Shown piece by piece: positions 37,487 through 46,880 of a stretch of 64,000 bases of DNA. The DNA comes from Williamsia faeni (GTDB lineage Bacteria > Actinomycetota > Actinomycetes > Mycobacteriales > Mycobacteriaceae). A program made the position numbers and the translations under genes. The notes under the pieces were generated by a model. That model made no database searches. It saw only the letters and a list, made by a program, of their open reading frames with translations, and was not told the DNA's origin. Every line of letters starts with the position of its first letter. Positions within the stretch are counted from its first letter, which is position 1. The stretch is from NCBI GenBank assembly GCA_003202005.1, contig QJJF01000014.1:1-64000 (forward strand). The letters are read 5' to 3'.

Positions 37487-39559
37487 ATGTCCAACCCGAC
37501 GATCCACACCGGCCCGGTTCCGGCGATCATCACCCCGGAATTGATCGCGCTCGATACCGGGCTCGGCACCACCAAAGAGGCTGTGATCGAGGCGCTGGCC
37601 CATCAGCTCGCCGCCGCCGGACGCACCACCGACGTCAACAGCCTGCGCGACGCGGCCCTGGCCCGCGAATCGCAGTCCGCCACCGGGCTTCCCGGCGGGA
37701 TCGCGATCCCGCATTGCCGGGACGAGTCCATCGTCGCGGCCTCCCTGGGGTTCGCCAGGCTCGACCCGAAGGTCGACTTCGGCGCCCCCGACGGCCCCGC
37801 CGACCTCGTCTTCCTGATCGCCGCCCCCGCCGGCGCCGGAGCCGAGCACATGAAACTGCTCTCCTCACTGGCCCGCGCACTGGTGAAGCCGGAGTTCGTG
37901 TCGGCTCTGCGCAACGCCCCCGGCGCAGACGACGTGGTCGGACTCGTCGAGGATGTCCTTCATCCGGCACCCGCGACCGCACCCGCGGTCACGCCGGCCA
38001 AGGCACCGGCCGTCGAGAAGGTCACCACCGCGAAGTCCCCCTCCGAACCTGTCGGCGACACCGGTCCGTCCGGTGCCGAGCAGACCATCGTCGCGATCAC
38101 CGCCTGCCCCACCGGCATCGCGCACACCTACATGGCCGCCGATTCACTGGTGGCGGCCGGCGAACGCGCCGGAGTGAAAGTGCATGTCGAGACCCAGGGC
38201 TCGTCGGGCAGCACCCCCCTGTCCCCTGACACCATCGCCGCCGCGAGTGCCGTGATCTTCGCAACCGATGTCGGGGTGAAGGGCAAAGAACGATTTGCCG
38301 GCAAGCCGGTGGTCGCCTCGGGCGTCAAGCGCGCCATCAACGAACCCGACGCGATGATCACCGAAGCGCTGCGGGCCGGACTCGATCCGAACGCCGCCAG
38401 GGTCGCCGGTTCCGCGGTGTCCGACACCGAACAGACCGGCGGCGGCGACGTCGGCTGGGGTACCCGGCTGCGCCAGATCCTGCTGACCGGCGTGAGCTAC
38501 ATGATCCCGTTCGTCGCCGCCGGTGGCCTGCTCATCGCGCTCGGATTCCTGTTCGCGGGCTATGAGATCGCCGACACCGCGTCGAAAATCACGCTCGACA
38601 ACTCATTGACGTCGCTGCCCGACGGTGGACTGATGACCTACCTCGGCGCGGTCCTGTTCCAGCTCGGCTCGCTCGCCTTCTCGTTCCTCGTACCGGCACT
38701 GGCCGGTTACATCGCCTTTGCCATCGCCGACCGGCCGGGCCTGGCGCCAGGATTCACCGCGGGCGCCGTCGCGGTATTCGTCGGAGCCGGATTCATCGGT
38801 GGACTCATCGGTGGTCTGATCGCCGGGTTTGCCGCCCTCTACATCGGCCGGATCGGTGTTCCGCAGTGGGCACGTGGCCTGATGCCGGTGGTGATCATCC
38901 CGTTGTTCGCCTCACTGGTGGTCGGCCTGCTGATGTTCATCGTGCTCGGGAAGCCACTGGCCGCGCTCACCGACGGACTGACGGACTGGCTGAACGGATT
39001 GTCGGGCTCGTCTGCGGTGGTGCTCGGCGTCATTCTCGGTCTGATGATGTGCTTCGACCTCGGCGGTCCGGTCAACAAGGCTGCCTACGCGTTCGCTGTG
39101 GCCGGACTGTCGGTCACCGATCACGCTTCGCTGCAGATCATGGCTGCGGTCATGGCGGCCGGCATGGTGCCGCCGCTGGCGATGGCCCTGGCCTCGACCG
39201 TCCGTCCCGGACTCTTCACCCCGGCCGAACGTGAGAACGGCAAGGCGGCCTGGCTGCTGGGCGCCTCGTTCATCTCCGAAGGAGCGATCCCGTTCGCGGC
39301 GGCCGACCCATTCCGCGTGATTCCTTCGATGATGGCCGGCGGTGCCGTGACCGGCGCTCTGATCATGGCGACCGACGTGACCCTGAGCGCGCCCCACGGC
39401 GGCATCTTCGTCTCGTTCGCGATCGGCGGGCTCCTGTGGTTCTTCGTCGCACTCGCGGCAGGAACCATCATCTCGGCGGCGTGCGTTGTCACCGCCAAGC
39501 AGTTCATCCGCCCCCGCAAGGTGGCCGACACCGAGGCCAAAGTCCTCACCGCGGCCTGA
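37487..39559 (+). CDS. fruA: fructose-specific PTS enzyme IIABC
   Basis: A 690-residue single-chain fructose permease: IIA domain with phospho-His H76 (GIAIPHCRDES), an Ala/Pro/Lys linker around 160-195, IIB with phospho-Cys C207 (ITACPTGIAHTYMAA), and a IIC membrane domain with about eight to ten helices. It takes up fructose as fructose 1-phosphate. I chose the ATG at 37487, preceded by AAGGAA; an ATG at 37430, overlapping the fruK stop (TGATG), would add 19 unconserved residues. Confidence 0.95.
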   Translation: MSNPTIHTGPVPAIITPELIALDTGLGTTKEAVIEALAHQLAAAGRTTDVNSLRDAALARESQSATGLPGGIAIPHCRDESIVAASLGFARLDPKVDFGAPDGPADLVFLIAAPAGAGAEHMKLLSSLARALVKPEFVSALRNAPGADDVVGLVEDVLHPAPATAPAVTPAKAPAVEKVTTAKSPSEPVGDTGPSGAEQTIVAITACPTGIAHTYMAADSLVAAGERAGVKVHVETQGSSGSTPLSPDTIAAASAVIFATDVGVKGKERFAGKPVVASGVKRAINEPDAMITEALRAGLDPNAARVAGSAVSDTEQTGGGDVGWGTRLRQILLTGVSYMIPFVAAGGLLIALGFLFAGYEIADTASKITLDNSLTSLPDGGLMTYLGAVLFQLGSLAFSFLVPALAGYIAFAIADRPGLAPGFTAGAVAVFVGAGFIGGLIGGLIAGFAALYIGRIGVPQWARGLMPVVIIPLFASLVVGLLMFIVLGKPLAALTDGLTDWLNGLSGSSAVVLGVILGLMMCFDLGGPVNKAAYAFAVAGLSVTDHASLQIMAAVMAAGMVPPLAMALASTVRPGLFTPAERENGKAAWLLGASFISEGAIPFAAADPFRVIPSMMAGGAVTGALIMATDVTLSAPHGGIFVSFAIGGLLWFFVALAAGTIISAACVVTAKQFIRPRKVADTEAKVLTAA

Positions 39560-39643
39560 ACACCCAGAACACAGCAACACCCTGATCACAGCTTCACCCC
39601 AGCTCGACACACCCCACAGCTCGAAACAAACAAGGAGAAAATC

Positions 39644-39901
39644 ATGCCCAGTACCACCGTTGCGGTCGGATCGTCCATCGGCCTGCACGCCCGCCCCGCA
39701 GCCACCATCGCCGAAGCCGTGTCCGCCGCCGGGATCCCGGTGACCCTCGCCGTGGCCGGGGGTGAGCCGGTGGACGCCGGCTCGGCCCTGCTGATCATGA
39801 CGCTTGGCGCGACGGTGGGCACCGAGGTCACCGTCACCAGTGAGGACCAGGGAACGCTCGACAAGGTCGCCGGGCTCGTGGCCTCGGATCTCGACGCCTG
39901 A
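39644..39901 (+). CDS. ptsH: PTS phosphocarrier protein HPr
   Basis: 85-residue HPr with the phosphorylated histidine H15 in IGLHARPAA. The regulatory serine region typical of Firmicutes HPr (S46 with its LMG motif) is not conserved, so HPr kinase control is unlikely. Ribosome-binding site AAGGAG precedes the ATG. Last gene of the fru operon, before a strong terminator. Confidence 0.95.
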   Translation: MPSTTVAVGSSIGLHARPAATIAEAVSAAGIPVTLAVAGGEPVDAGSALLIMTLGATVGTEVTVTSEDQGTLDKVAGLVASDLDA

Positions 39902-39945
39902 ACAAGGTCGCATCGGCCTGGTAGCAGGCCGCATCCCCTCTGTGA

Positions 39946-39990
39946 CGCGGTGGGCCGGGAAGCTTTATCCGGCCCACCGCGTTATTCTTT
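39946..39990 (+). terminator. rho-independent terminator after ptsH
   Basis: Perfect 13-bp stem CGCGGTGGGCCGG / CCGGCCCACCGCG (39946-39958, 39969-39981), 10-base loop, then TTATTCTTT. It ends the fructose operon and insulates the helicase gene. Confidence 0.85.
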
Positions 39991-40065
39991 GGTGCCATTT
40001 TTGTGCGCGCACGACGCAGTCGGACCTCCAGTTCGACACGCTGCTTCAGTACACCGAGGAGGACT

Positions 40066-42321
40066 GTGTTCGAGGCCGAACAACACCATCTGGATCGCGT
40101 ATACGGTCGGCTCGACCGGATGCGCCGCAACACGCAGACCCGGCTGGCGTCTGCGCTGCGCGATACCGGTGGCACCCCTCAGGCCCGTTCCGAACGCGAA
40201 TCCTATGAGCGTCTGTACAACGACGACCTGACCAAGTTCGATGCCGCCGAACACAATCTCTACTTCGGCCGCCTCGACCTCGACAGCGGTGAGGTCCGCC
40301 GGATCGGGCGCATCGGCATCCTCGACGACGACGATCAGGACAGCACCCTCCTGCTCGATTGGCGCGCACCGCTCAGTCGCCCGTTCTACCTCGCGACGCC
40401 CGCATCACCGGAAGACGTGCAGACGCGCAGTCACGTCCGCACCCGCAACCGCACCATCACCGCGATCAACGACGAACGTCTCGACGTCACCGAGATCGCC
40501 GACGCCGACGACACCGGCCACGGCGACGTGGTCAACGAAACGGCACTGATCACAGCTCTCAACGCCGCCCGTACCGGGCACATGAACGACATCGTCGAGA
40601 CCATCCAGCGTGAGCAGGACGTCATCATCCGGTCGCCGCACCGCGGCGTGCTGGTGGTCCAGGGTGGTCCGGGCACCGGCAAGACCGCGGTGGCACTCCA
40701 CCGCGCCGCCTACCTGCTGTACACCTATCGCGAAACCCTCGCGCGCAGTGGCGTTCTCATCATCGGCCCCAACACCACGTTCTTGAAGTACATCGGGCAG
40801 GTGCTGCCGTCCCTCGGCGAGAGCGGCGTCCTCCTGTCGACCATCGGCGACCTCTACCCGGGCGTCCAGGCCACCGTCACCGACAATCCGGTGGCGTCGA
40901 CCCGCAAGGGCGACCTGGCCATCGTCGATGTCCTGAAACAGGCTGTCCGGGACCGCCAAGAGCTGCCCTCATCGCCGATCATCCTGAAGTTCGAGGGATA
41001 TGAGGTCGCCATCACCAGCAAGGTGATCCAACGTGCCCGCGGCCGGGCGAGGTCGTCGCGGCGACCGCACAACCACGCCCGCTCGGTATTCATGCGCTCG
41101 GCGTTCGACGCGCTGGCGCAGCAACATGCCGAACGGATCGGTTCGAGCCTGATCGACGGTTCACAGCTGCTGAGCGGCACCGACATCGCAGACATCCGCG
41201 ACGAGATGCGTGAAGACCCGGATATCACTGCCGCTCTGGCGCATTTCTGGCCGCAGCTGTCCCCGCAGGTGGTGCTGGCAGATCTGCTCACGTCACCGCA
41301 GCGGATCAAGTCCGCAACGCCCGGCTGGCCACAAGCCGACCGGGACGCACTTCTCCGTACCTCGCGTGGTGGTTTCAGCCCCGCCGATGCACCGCTCCTC
41401 GACGAACTGGCCGAGATCATCGGCATCGACAACGACGGCGATGAAGAGCGAGAACGCGCCCAGTGGCGTCAAAAGCTGTCGGACGCACAGGATGCGCTCG
41501 ACATCCTGACCGGATCGGCACCCCAGGACCTCGAGGATGAACTGGACCCGGAAATCCTGATGGCATACGACCTGATCGATGCCGAACAACTTGCGGCACG
41601 CCAGACCAACCGGGTGGCTCTGACCACGGCCGAACGCGCATACAACGACCGCACCTGGACATTCGGCCATGTGATCGTCGACGAAGCCCAGGAGCTGTCG
41701 GCGATGGCATGGCGAATGATCATGCGCCGCATCCCGAACCGCTGGATGACCGTCATCGGGGACACCGCGCAGACGGGCGATCCGGCGGGGACGAACTCAT
41801 GGGGCGAGGTGCTCACCCCGTACGTGGCGCAGCGGTGGCGCAAGTTCGACCTCACGGTCAACTACCGCACACCCAGCGAGATCATGGCGGTCGCGGCCCC
41901 GATCCTCGAGCAGATAGACAGCGAGATGTCCGCGCCCACCTCGATCCGATCGAGTGGACGGCCACCGGTCTTCGAGCAGACATCGGCCGACAAGGTCGGT
42001 TCGGTTGCGGCCAGACTCGCGACCGAACCACTCGACGGGATCGCTGCGATCATCGCCCCCGACGAGTTGATCGACGAAATCCGCTGTGCCACCGAGAATC
42101 TCGATGGCGGTGGGGTGGAACTGTCCGTTCTCACCGTGGCGCAATGCAAGGGCCTGGAGTTCGACCGCACGATCGTCATCGAACCGTCGATGATCGTGCA
42201 GCAGTCAGCACGCGGATGGGGCGATCTGTATGTCGCACTCACCCGGGCAACTCAGCAGCTGGCAGTTGTGCACAGCGCCGAGTTGCCCCAGCCCCTACAG
42301 CGGGCCGCTCAGACGGTGTGA
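40066..42321 (+). CDS. HelD/HelR-type helicase-like ATPase (RNA polymerase-associated)
   Basis: A 751-residue UvrD/Rep-superfamily ATPase. An N-terminal coiled-coil-rich arm (VFEAEQHHLDRVYGRLDRMR) precedes Walker A GGPGTGKT (201-207); Walker B is VIVDEAQELS and motif VI-like sequences lie near VALTRATQQL. The arrangement is that of actinobacterial HelD proteins, which release stalled RNA polymerase; relatives called HelR displace rifamycins from RNAP. Start GTG with GAGGAGG upstream. I looked for the rifamycin-associated element upstream and did not find it. The 3' end overlaps the convergent USP gene by 13 bases. Confidence 0.85.
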   Translation: MFEAEQHHLDRVYGRLDRMRRNTQTRLASALRDTGGTPQARSERESYERLYNDDLTKFDAAEHNLYFGRLDLDSGEVRRIGRIGILDDDDQDSTLLLDWRAPLSRPFYLATPASPEDVQTRSHVRTRNRTITAINDERLDVTEIADADDTGHGDVVNETALITALNAARTGHMNDIVETIQREQDVIIRSPHRGVLVVQGGPGTGKTAVALHRAAYLLYTYRETLARSGVLIIGPNTTFLKYIGQVLPSLGESGVLLSTIGDLYPGVQATVTDNPVASTRKGDLAIVDVLKQAVRDRQELPSSPIILKFEGYEVAITSKVIQRARGRARSSRRPHNHARSVFMRSAFDALAQQHAERIGSSLIDGSQLLSGTDIADIRDEMREDPDITAALAHFWPQLSPQVVLADLLTSPQRIKSATPGWPQADRDALLRTSRGGFSPADAPLLDELAEIIGIDNDGDEERERAQWRQKLSDAQDALDILTGSAPQDLEDELDPEILMAYDLIDAEQLAARQTNRVALTTAERAYNDRTWTFGHVIVDEAQELSAMAWRMIMRRIPNRWMTVIGDTAQTGDPAGTNSWGEVLTPYVAQRWRKFDLTVNYRTPSEIMAVAAPILEQIDSEMSAPTSIRSSGRPPVFEQTSADKVGSVAARLATEPLDGIAAIIAPDELIDEIRCATENLDGGGVELSVLTVAQCKGLEFDRTIVIEPSMIVQQSARGWGDLYVALTRATQQLAVVHSAELPQPLQRAAQTV

Positions 42322-42755
42322 ACGATCAGGACGTCGGACCGCGACTTGCGGGCGACGTCCGCAGGGACGGAACCGAGCAACCGGCCGGCGATCGAGTTGA
42401 GACCCTTGTTACCGACCACGAGCAGGTCGGCGTTGGAGTCCGCAACGAGGTTCAGCAGTGCATCCACCGGAGCGCCGACGACGGGACGGGTGGAGATGTT
42501 GACACCACCGGCCGCCGTGGCCCGTTCCTTTGCGGTTCGGAGGATTTCCTCGGTCGGCGCGGACCCGTGAACCTGGTAGCCCTCATCTTTGAGCACATCG
42601 GATGCCGCCGAAACCGCCCTGTCGTCGGTCGGGAAGTATGCACACGCAATGATCAACTGTGCCGAGCCCCCACTGATCGCCCCCGCGCGCTCCACGGCCT
42701 TCATCGACGATTCAGATCCATCGGTTCCCACTACGACGGTCTGGTATGCGCTCAT
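42309..42755 (-). CDS. universal stress protein
   Basis: A single-domain USP of 148 residues. The ATP-binding pattern G-x2-G-x9-G-S is present in VGNKGLNSIAGRLLGSVPADV, and the first beta strand carries VVVGTDGSESS. USPs are cytoplasmic nucleotide-binding proteins induced by stress or low oxygen. AGGA precedes the ATG within a few bases. I see no DosR box upstream. Between it and uvrB (42756-42924) there is no gene. Confidence 0.93.
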   Translation of the reverse strand: MSAYQTVVVGTDGSESSMKAVERAGAISGGSAQLIIACAYFPTDDRAVSAASDVLKDEGYQVHGSAPTEEILRTAKERATAAGGVNISTRPVVGAPVDALLNLVADSNADLLVVGNKGLNSIAGRLLGSVPADVARKSRSDVLIVHTV

Positions 42756-42924
42756 TCATTCCTCCAATAAACGTGCCTGCATATGGAAACGCCCGGCGGC
42801 GTTACCTTCCGAGAGGGTATATCGCTACCGGCGTCCAGCAATCGGGTATCCACGGAAGCGCGCACCACCGACTGCGCTGACCTGCGGCGATGATTACTGT
42901 CACTCGCGTCACATGTAACTGGGT

Positions 42925-45081
42925 CTACGAGATCCCGGCGGCGTCCATGCCGCGCAACTCTTTCTTCAGATCAGCAATTTCATCGCGCAGGCGACCCGCG
43001 AGTTCGAACTGCAGATCGCGGGCAGCATTCATCATCTGATCGGTCAGCGCGCCGATGAGGTCGGCGAGTTCCGCACGGGGCATCGCGGACACGTCCCGGC
43101 CATCGAGTACACCGGAGGACGTCGATGCCCGCCCTGGCTCGCCTTGAGCCCGACGACCACGACTCGCATTGCGGCCGGAACCACCAACGGCAACAGCGTC
43201 TTCGGCTTCTTCGTAGACCTGGTCGAGGATGTCGGCGATCTTCTTCCGCAACGGCCTCGGATCGACGCCCATCTTCTTGTTGTAGGCGACTTGCTTCTCG
43301 CGGCGACGGTCTGTCTCCTCGATGGCGTTGCGCATCGAGTCGGTGATCTTGTCGGCGTACATGTGCACCTCGCCCGAGACATTTCGGGCTGCACGCCCGA
43401 TGGTCTGGATCAAGCTGGTGGTACTCCGCAGGAACCCTTCCTTGTCGGCGTCGAGGATGGCGACCAGGGAGACCTCGGGTAGGTCCAAACCCTCACGGAG
43501 AAGGTTGATTCCGACCAGTACGTCGTAGTCACCGAGCCGGAGCTGACGCAGGAGTTCGACGCGACGCAAGGTGTCGACCTCGGAGTGCAGGTAGCGCACC
43601 CGAATTCCCATCTCCAGCAGGTAATCAGTGAGGTCTTCCGACATCTTCTTGGTCAGCGTGGTGACCAGAACCCGCTCGTCCTTTTCACTGCGTTCCCGGA
43701 TCTCGTGGATCAGATCGTCGATCTGTCCCTTGGTCGGTTTGACGACCACTTGCGGGTCGACGAGGCCGGTCGGCCGGATCACCTGCTCGACGAACTCACC
43801 GTTCGATTGTCCGAGCTCATACGGTCCCGGTGTCGCCGACAGGTATACCGTCTGGCCGATGCGATCGGTGAACTCACTCCAGGTCAACGGCCGGTTGTCG
43901 ACCGCCGACGGCAACCGGAAACCGAAGTCGACCAGATTGCGCTTGCGCGACATGTCGCCCTCGTACATGGCGCCGATCTGCGGCACCGTGACGTGTGACT
44001 CGTCGATCACCAGCAGGAAGTCTTCCGGGAAGTAGTCGATCAGGGTTGCCGGTGCGGTACCCGGGCCACGGCCGTCGATGTGGCGTGAATAGTTCTCGAT
44101 GCCCGAGCAGAAGCCGACTTGCCGCATCATCTCGAGGTCGTAGTTGGTCCGCATCCGCAACCGCTGGGCCTCGAGCAGTTTGCCCTTGCCCTCCAGGTCG
44201 GCGAGGCGTTCCTCGAGCTCGGTCTCGATCGAGGCGATCGCCCGCTCCATGCGCTCGGGTCCGGCGACATAGTGCGTGGCCGGGAAGATCCGCAATCCCT
44301 CGACCTGCCGGACGACATCACCGGTCAGCGGATGCAGGTAGTACAGCGCTTCGATCTCATCACCGAAGAACTCGATCCGGATCGCCAGCTCCTCGTAGGA
44401 GGGGATGATCTCGACCGTGTCGCCGCGCACCCGGAAACTGCCGCGGGTGAAGCTGACGTCGTTGCGGCTGTACTGGACATCGACGAGCAATCGCAGCAGC
44501 GCATCACGGTCGACCTCCAGCCCGACCTCGAGCTCTACCGAACGGTCGAGGTAGGACTGCGGTGTTCCGAGGCCGTAGATGCACGACACGGACGCCACCA
44601 CCACCACGTCGCGACGGGACAACAGGCTGAACGTCGCCGAGTGGCGCAACCGCTCCACGTCGTCGTTGATCGACGAGTCCTTCTCGATGTAGGTGTCCGT
44701 CTGCGCGATGTACGCCTCGGGCTGGTAGTAGTCGTAGTACGACACGAAGTACTCAACGGCATTGTTGGGCAACATGTCCCGGAGCTCGTTGGCAAGCTGG
44801 GCGGCAAGTGTCTTGTTCGGCGCCATCACCAGCGTCGGCCGTTGGACCTTCTCGATCAGCCAGGCGGTGGTCGCCGATTTACCGGTGCCGGTGGCGCCGA
44901 GCAGGACGATGTCTTTCTCACCGTCGGCCAGCCGCTTCTGGAGCTGTTTGATCGCCGTCGGCTGATCGCCGGCCGGCTCGTGATCACTGACGACCTCAAA
45001 TGTCGCCTCGGTACGTTCGATCTCCCCGACCGGGCGGAATTCCGAGTGCGCAACGATCGGATGTTCTGCTGCGAAGGCCAT
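42925..45081 (-). CDS. uvrB: excinuclease ABC subunit B
   Basis: Helicase-like DNA-damage verification subunit, 718 residues. Walker A GATGTGKS lies at 62-69, the beta-hairpin region [10 protein letters not shown] near 110-120, helicase motifs include DESHVTVPQ, and the C-terminal UVR domain (residues ~675-710) would contact UvrC. I used the ATG at 45081, matching the family N-terminus ([15 protein letters not shown]). No typical SOS box is visible in the 75 bases shared with the divergent DUF402 gene. Confidence 0.97.
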   Translation of the reverse strand: MAFAAEHPIVAHSEFRPVGEIERTEATFEVVSDHEPAGDQPTAIKQLQKRLADGEKDIVLLGATGTGKSATTAWLIEKVQRPTLVMAPNKTLAAQLANELRDMLPNNAVEYFVSYYDYYQPEAYIAQTDTYIEKDSSINDDVERLRHSATFSLLSRRDVVVVASVSCIYGLGTPQSYLDRSVELEVGLEVDRDALLRLLVDVQYSRNDVSFTRGSFRVRGDTVEIIPSYEELAIRIEFFGDEIEALYYLHPLTGDVVRQVEGLRIFPATHYVAGPERMERAIASIETELEERLADLEGKGKLLEAQRLRMRTNYDLEMMRQVGFCSGIENYSRHIDGRGPGTAPATLIDYFPEDFLLVIDESHVTVPQIGAMYEGDMSRKRNLVDFGFRLPSAVDNRPLTWSEFTDRIGQTVYLSATPGPYELGQSNGEFVEQVIRPTGLVDPQVVVKPTKGQIDDLIHEIRERSEKDERVLVTTLTKKMSEDLTDYLLEMGIRVRYLHSEVDTLRRVELLRQLRLGDYDVLVGINLLREGLDLPEVSLVAILDADKEGFLRSTTSLIQTIGRAARNVSGEVHMYADKITDSMRNAIEETDRRREKQVAYNKKMGVDPRPLRKKIADILDQVYEEAEDAVAVGGSGRNASRGRRAQGEPGRASTSSGVLDGRDVSAMPRAELADLIGALTDQMMNAARDLQFELAGRLRDEIADLKKELRGMDAAGIS

Positions 45082-45144
45082 GACGCCAGAGTAATCGCGA
45101 CCTCTGACACGGCGCGTACGCCGACAGCGGACACCCGGCTGGGT

Positions 45145-45150
45145 TAGGTT
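45145..45150 (+). promoter_or_regulatory. -10 box of a leaderless promoter (DUF402 gene)
   Basis: TAGGTT ends 6 bases before the ATG at 45157, so transcription should start at the initiation codon; no ribosome-binding site is present. Confidence 0.5.
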
Positions 45151-45156
45151 GTCGCG

Positions 45157-45666
45157 ATGGCTTCGCCGCACCCGCCCAAACACGAGATCTTCGATGTCCC
45201 GGGGCGCACGAATACCGATCCCAAGGGGTTCATCCGTGCGGTCGAGGTCTACCGGATCACCGACTTCGGGCTGTACATGGACCGGCCCGCCGATCATCGG
45301 CAGTTCAGCCGGCTGCAATCCTGGCTACTCCCCGACTTCGGGCTCCGGGCGAACATTTTCCACTTCCGCCCCGGACACGAGCGCAACCAGCGCCTCTACC
45401 TCGATGTCGGGGCGTTCACCGGCCCCGACGCAGACGGTTGCTGGCATTCGGAGGACTGGTACCTCGACCTGATCGATCGCCCGGGCCACCTCGAACTCGA
45501 AGACGTCGACGAACTGTTCGACGCCCATGCCGCCGGCCTACTCCCCCGTGAGCACGCCGAGGCGGCGGTCCACATCGCCACTCGCACGATGACCGGTGCA
45601 GCGGAGCACGGGAACGACGTCGAGGCCTGGCTGGCCGCGCAGGGTGCCGCACTCGTGTGGCAATAG
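45157..45666 (+). CDS. DUF402 protein
   Basis: A 169-residue protein with the DUF402 pattern [20 protein letters not shown] and [10 protein letters not shown]. Some DUF402 proteins (FomD, Ntdp) are nucleoside di/triphosphate phosphatases; the actinobacterial members are uncharacterized. It corresponds in position to M. tuberculosis Rv1632c, between uvrB and coaE, on the opposite strand from both. Leaderless start. Confidence 0.85.
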   Translation: MASPHPPKHEIFDVPGRTNTDPKGFIRAVEVYRITDFGLYMDRPADHRQFSRLQSWLLPDFGLRANIFHFRPGHERNQRLYLDVGAFTGPDADGCWHSEDWYLDLIDRPGHLELEDVDELFDAHAAGLLPREHAEAAVHIATRTMTGAAEHGNDVEAWLAAQGAALVWQ

Positions 45667-45702
45667 GCCGGCCGCCTGAACCCGGCAGATCTGACACGCC
45701 GA

Positions 45703-45748
45703 GTTGAGCGTCACGCCGGGTTGAGCGTCACACCAGGTTGAGCGTCAC
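45703..45748. repeat. three 17-bp tandem repeats at the 3' end of coaE
   Basis: GTTGAGCGTCAC occurs at 45703, 45720 and 45737, a 17-bp period. Because 17 is not a multiple of three, each copy changes the reading frame. The coaE stop codon lies in the second copy. It appears to be a slippage product in the gap between convergent genes. Confidence 0.85.
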
Positions 45749-46645
45749 GGCGCGGCCGGGATCGGCGTTGGCGTGCACGCCCGGACTGCGCTCCGGGAAT
45801 CCGCCGTCCGACAGCGGATCGATCAGGTCTGCCGCCGATGCCCCGGCGGCCAGGGCGACGTCGAGTTCGATGACATCGGGCGCCGCAGCCCCGACCTCGG
45901 ACGTACGCCCCACGTGCTTGATGTCGGCGATCTTGTCGCCACCGAGCACGCGCAACCGATTTGTGAGCCGGGTCGCATCGACCGGCCATTGCTCCCGGTA
46001 GGCCACCTCGGTGCTCGGCTGCGGCGCACAGGTCCGAGTGCGGACCCCGCGCTCGTACGGCACGAGCCGCTCGTCCCACAGTGCCGCCGCCTTCGCCGCG
46101 AGATCATCAGGGGTGCCGCTGTTGTCGAGCCACACATCCGCGACGGCACGGCGATCCTCGACACTGGCCTGCGACCGGATCCGAGCCCGGGCATCATCTT
46201 CCGGCATACCGCGCTGGCCGGTCAGACGAGCCAGCCGGACGTCTTCGTCGGCGTGCACGATGACCACCAGATGGAAGAACGGCGCGGTGTGGTTCTCCAC
46301 CAACAGCGGAATGTCCTGGAGCACGATCGCGTCCGCGGGCGCCGCGTCGAGCAATTCAGCGGCGCGAGCACCGACCAACGGGTGCGTGATGCCGTTGAGC
46401 TTCTTGCGTTGCTCGTCATCGACGAAGGCCTTGGCCGCCAATGCCGCCCGGTCGAGCGCACCGTCGGGCAGCAGAATGTCTGCGCCGAACGTCTCGACCA
46501 GCTGGGCAAGACCATCACTGCCCGGTGCGACAACTTCCCGGGCGATGACGTCCGCGTCGATGAGATACGCACCGCGCTCGGTCAGAGTGCGTGCCACCGT
46601 GGATTTTCCGGCGCCGATACCGCCGGTCAGGCCTACTCGAATCAC
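45728..46645 (-). CDS. coaE: dephospho-CoA kinase with truncated GrpB-like domain
   Basis: Last enzyme of coenzyme A synthesis. The N-terminal ~195 residues are a complete DPCK domain: P-loop GLTGGIGAGKST at 6-17, THPLVGARA, and QDIPLLVEN. From about 205 it continues into a GrpB/UPF0157-like domain as in mycobacterial CoaE, where that domain acts in folding or regulation. At 305 residues it stops at DPGRAVTLNLV, roughly 75 residues before the normal end of that domain. The stop falls within 17-bp repeats that shift frame. The kinase is probably functional; the second domain is incomplete. Confidence 0.92.
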   Translation of the reverse strand: MIRVGLTGGIGAGKSTVARTLTERGAYLIDADVIAREVVAPGSDGLAQLVETFGADILLPDGALDRAALAAKAFVDDEQRKKLNGITHPLVGARAAELLDAAPADAIVLQDIPLLVENHTAPFFHLVVIVHADEDVRLARLTGQRGMPEDDARARIRSQASVEDRRAVADVWLDNSGTPDDLAAKAAALWDERLVPYERGVRTRTCAPQPSTEVAYREQWPVDATRLTNRLRVLGGDKIADIKHVGRTSEVGAAAPDVIELDVALAAGASAADLIDPLSDGGFPERSPGVHANADPGRAVTLNLV

Positions 46646-46880
46646 CGACTCAGTGTTGCAGATGATCAGTCCGTGACGCCGGTCAGCTCGGTCTTCGCCG
46701 CAGTCAACGCGTTTCGGTCGGTGCCGTCACCGCTCGTCCGTTCGCCCCGATCCTGCTGCAACTCCGCCCTACGGTCCGCAATCGCACGGTACCGTCGCCT
46801 TACCCGCACGGAGCGTCCACACGATTGGATCGGCGCGTGCTGAAACCCGAGTGCGTTGGCATCTCATCCTTGGTGGGCAC

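Noticed and set aside
39915-39930. Short inverted repeat GGCCTG-GTAG-CAGGCC after ptsH, considered as a rifamycin-associated element for the helicase gene
   Set aside because: It does not match the known element as I recall it and is only 6 bp per arm. The strong terminator follows it, so it is probably part of the 3' end of the fru operon.
46672-46812. Minus-strand reading frame upstream of coaE ending in KTELTGVTD, possibly a 45-residue helical peptide
   Set aside because: No ribosome-binding site or convincing start, mixed third-position usage and no recognisable family. It may be chance or the relic of an older gene, so it was not annotated.
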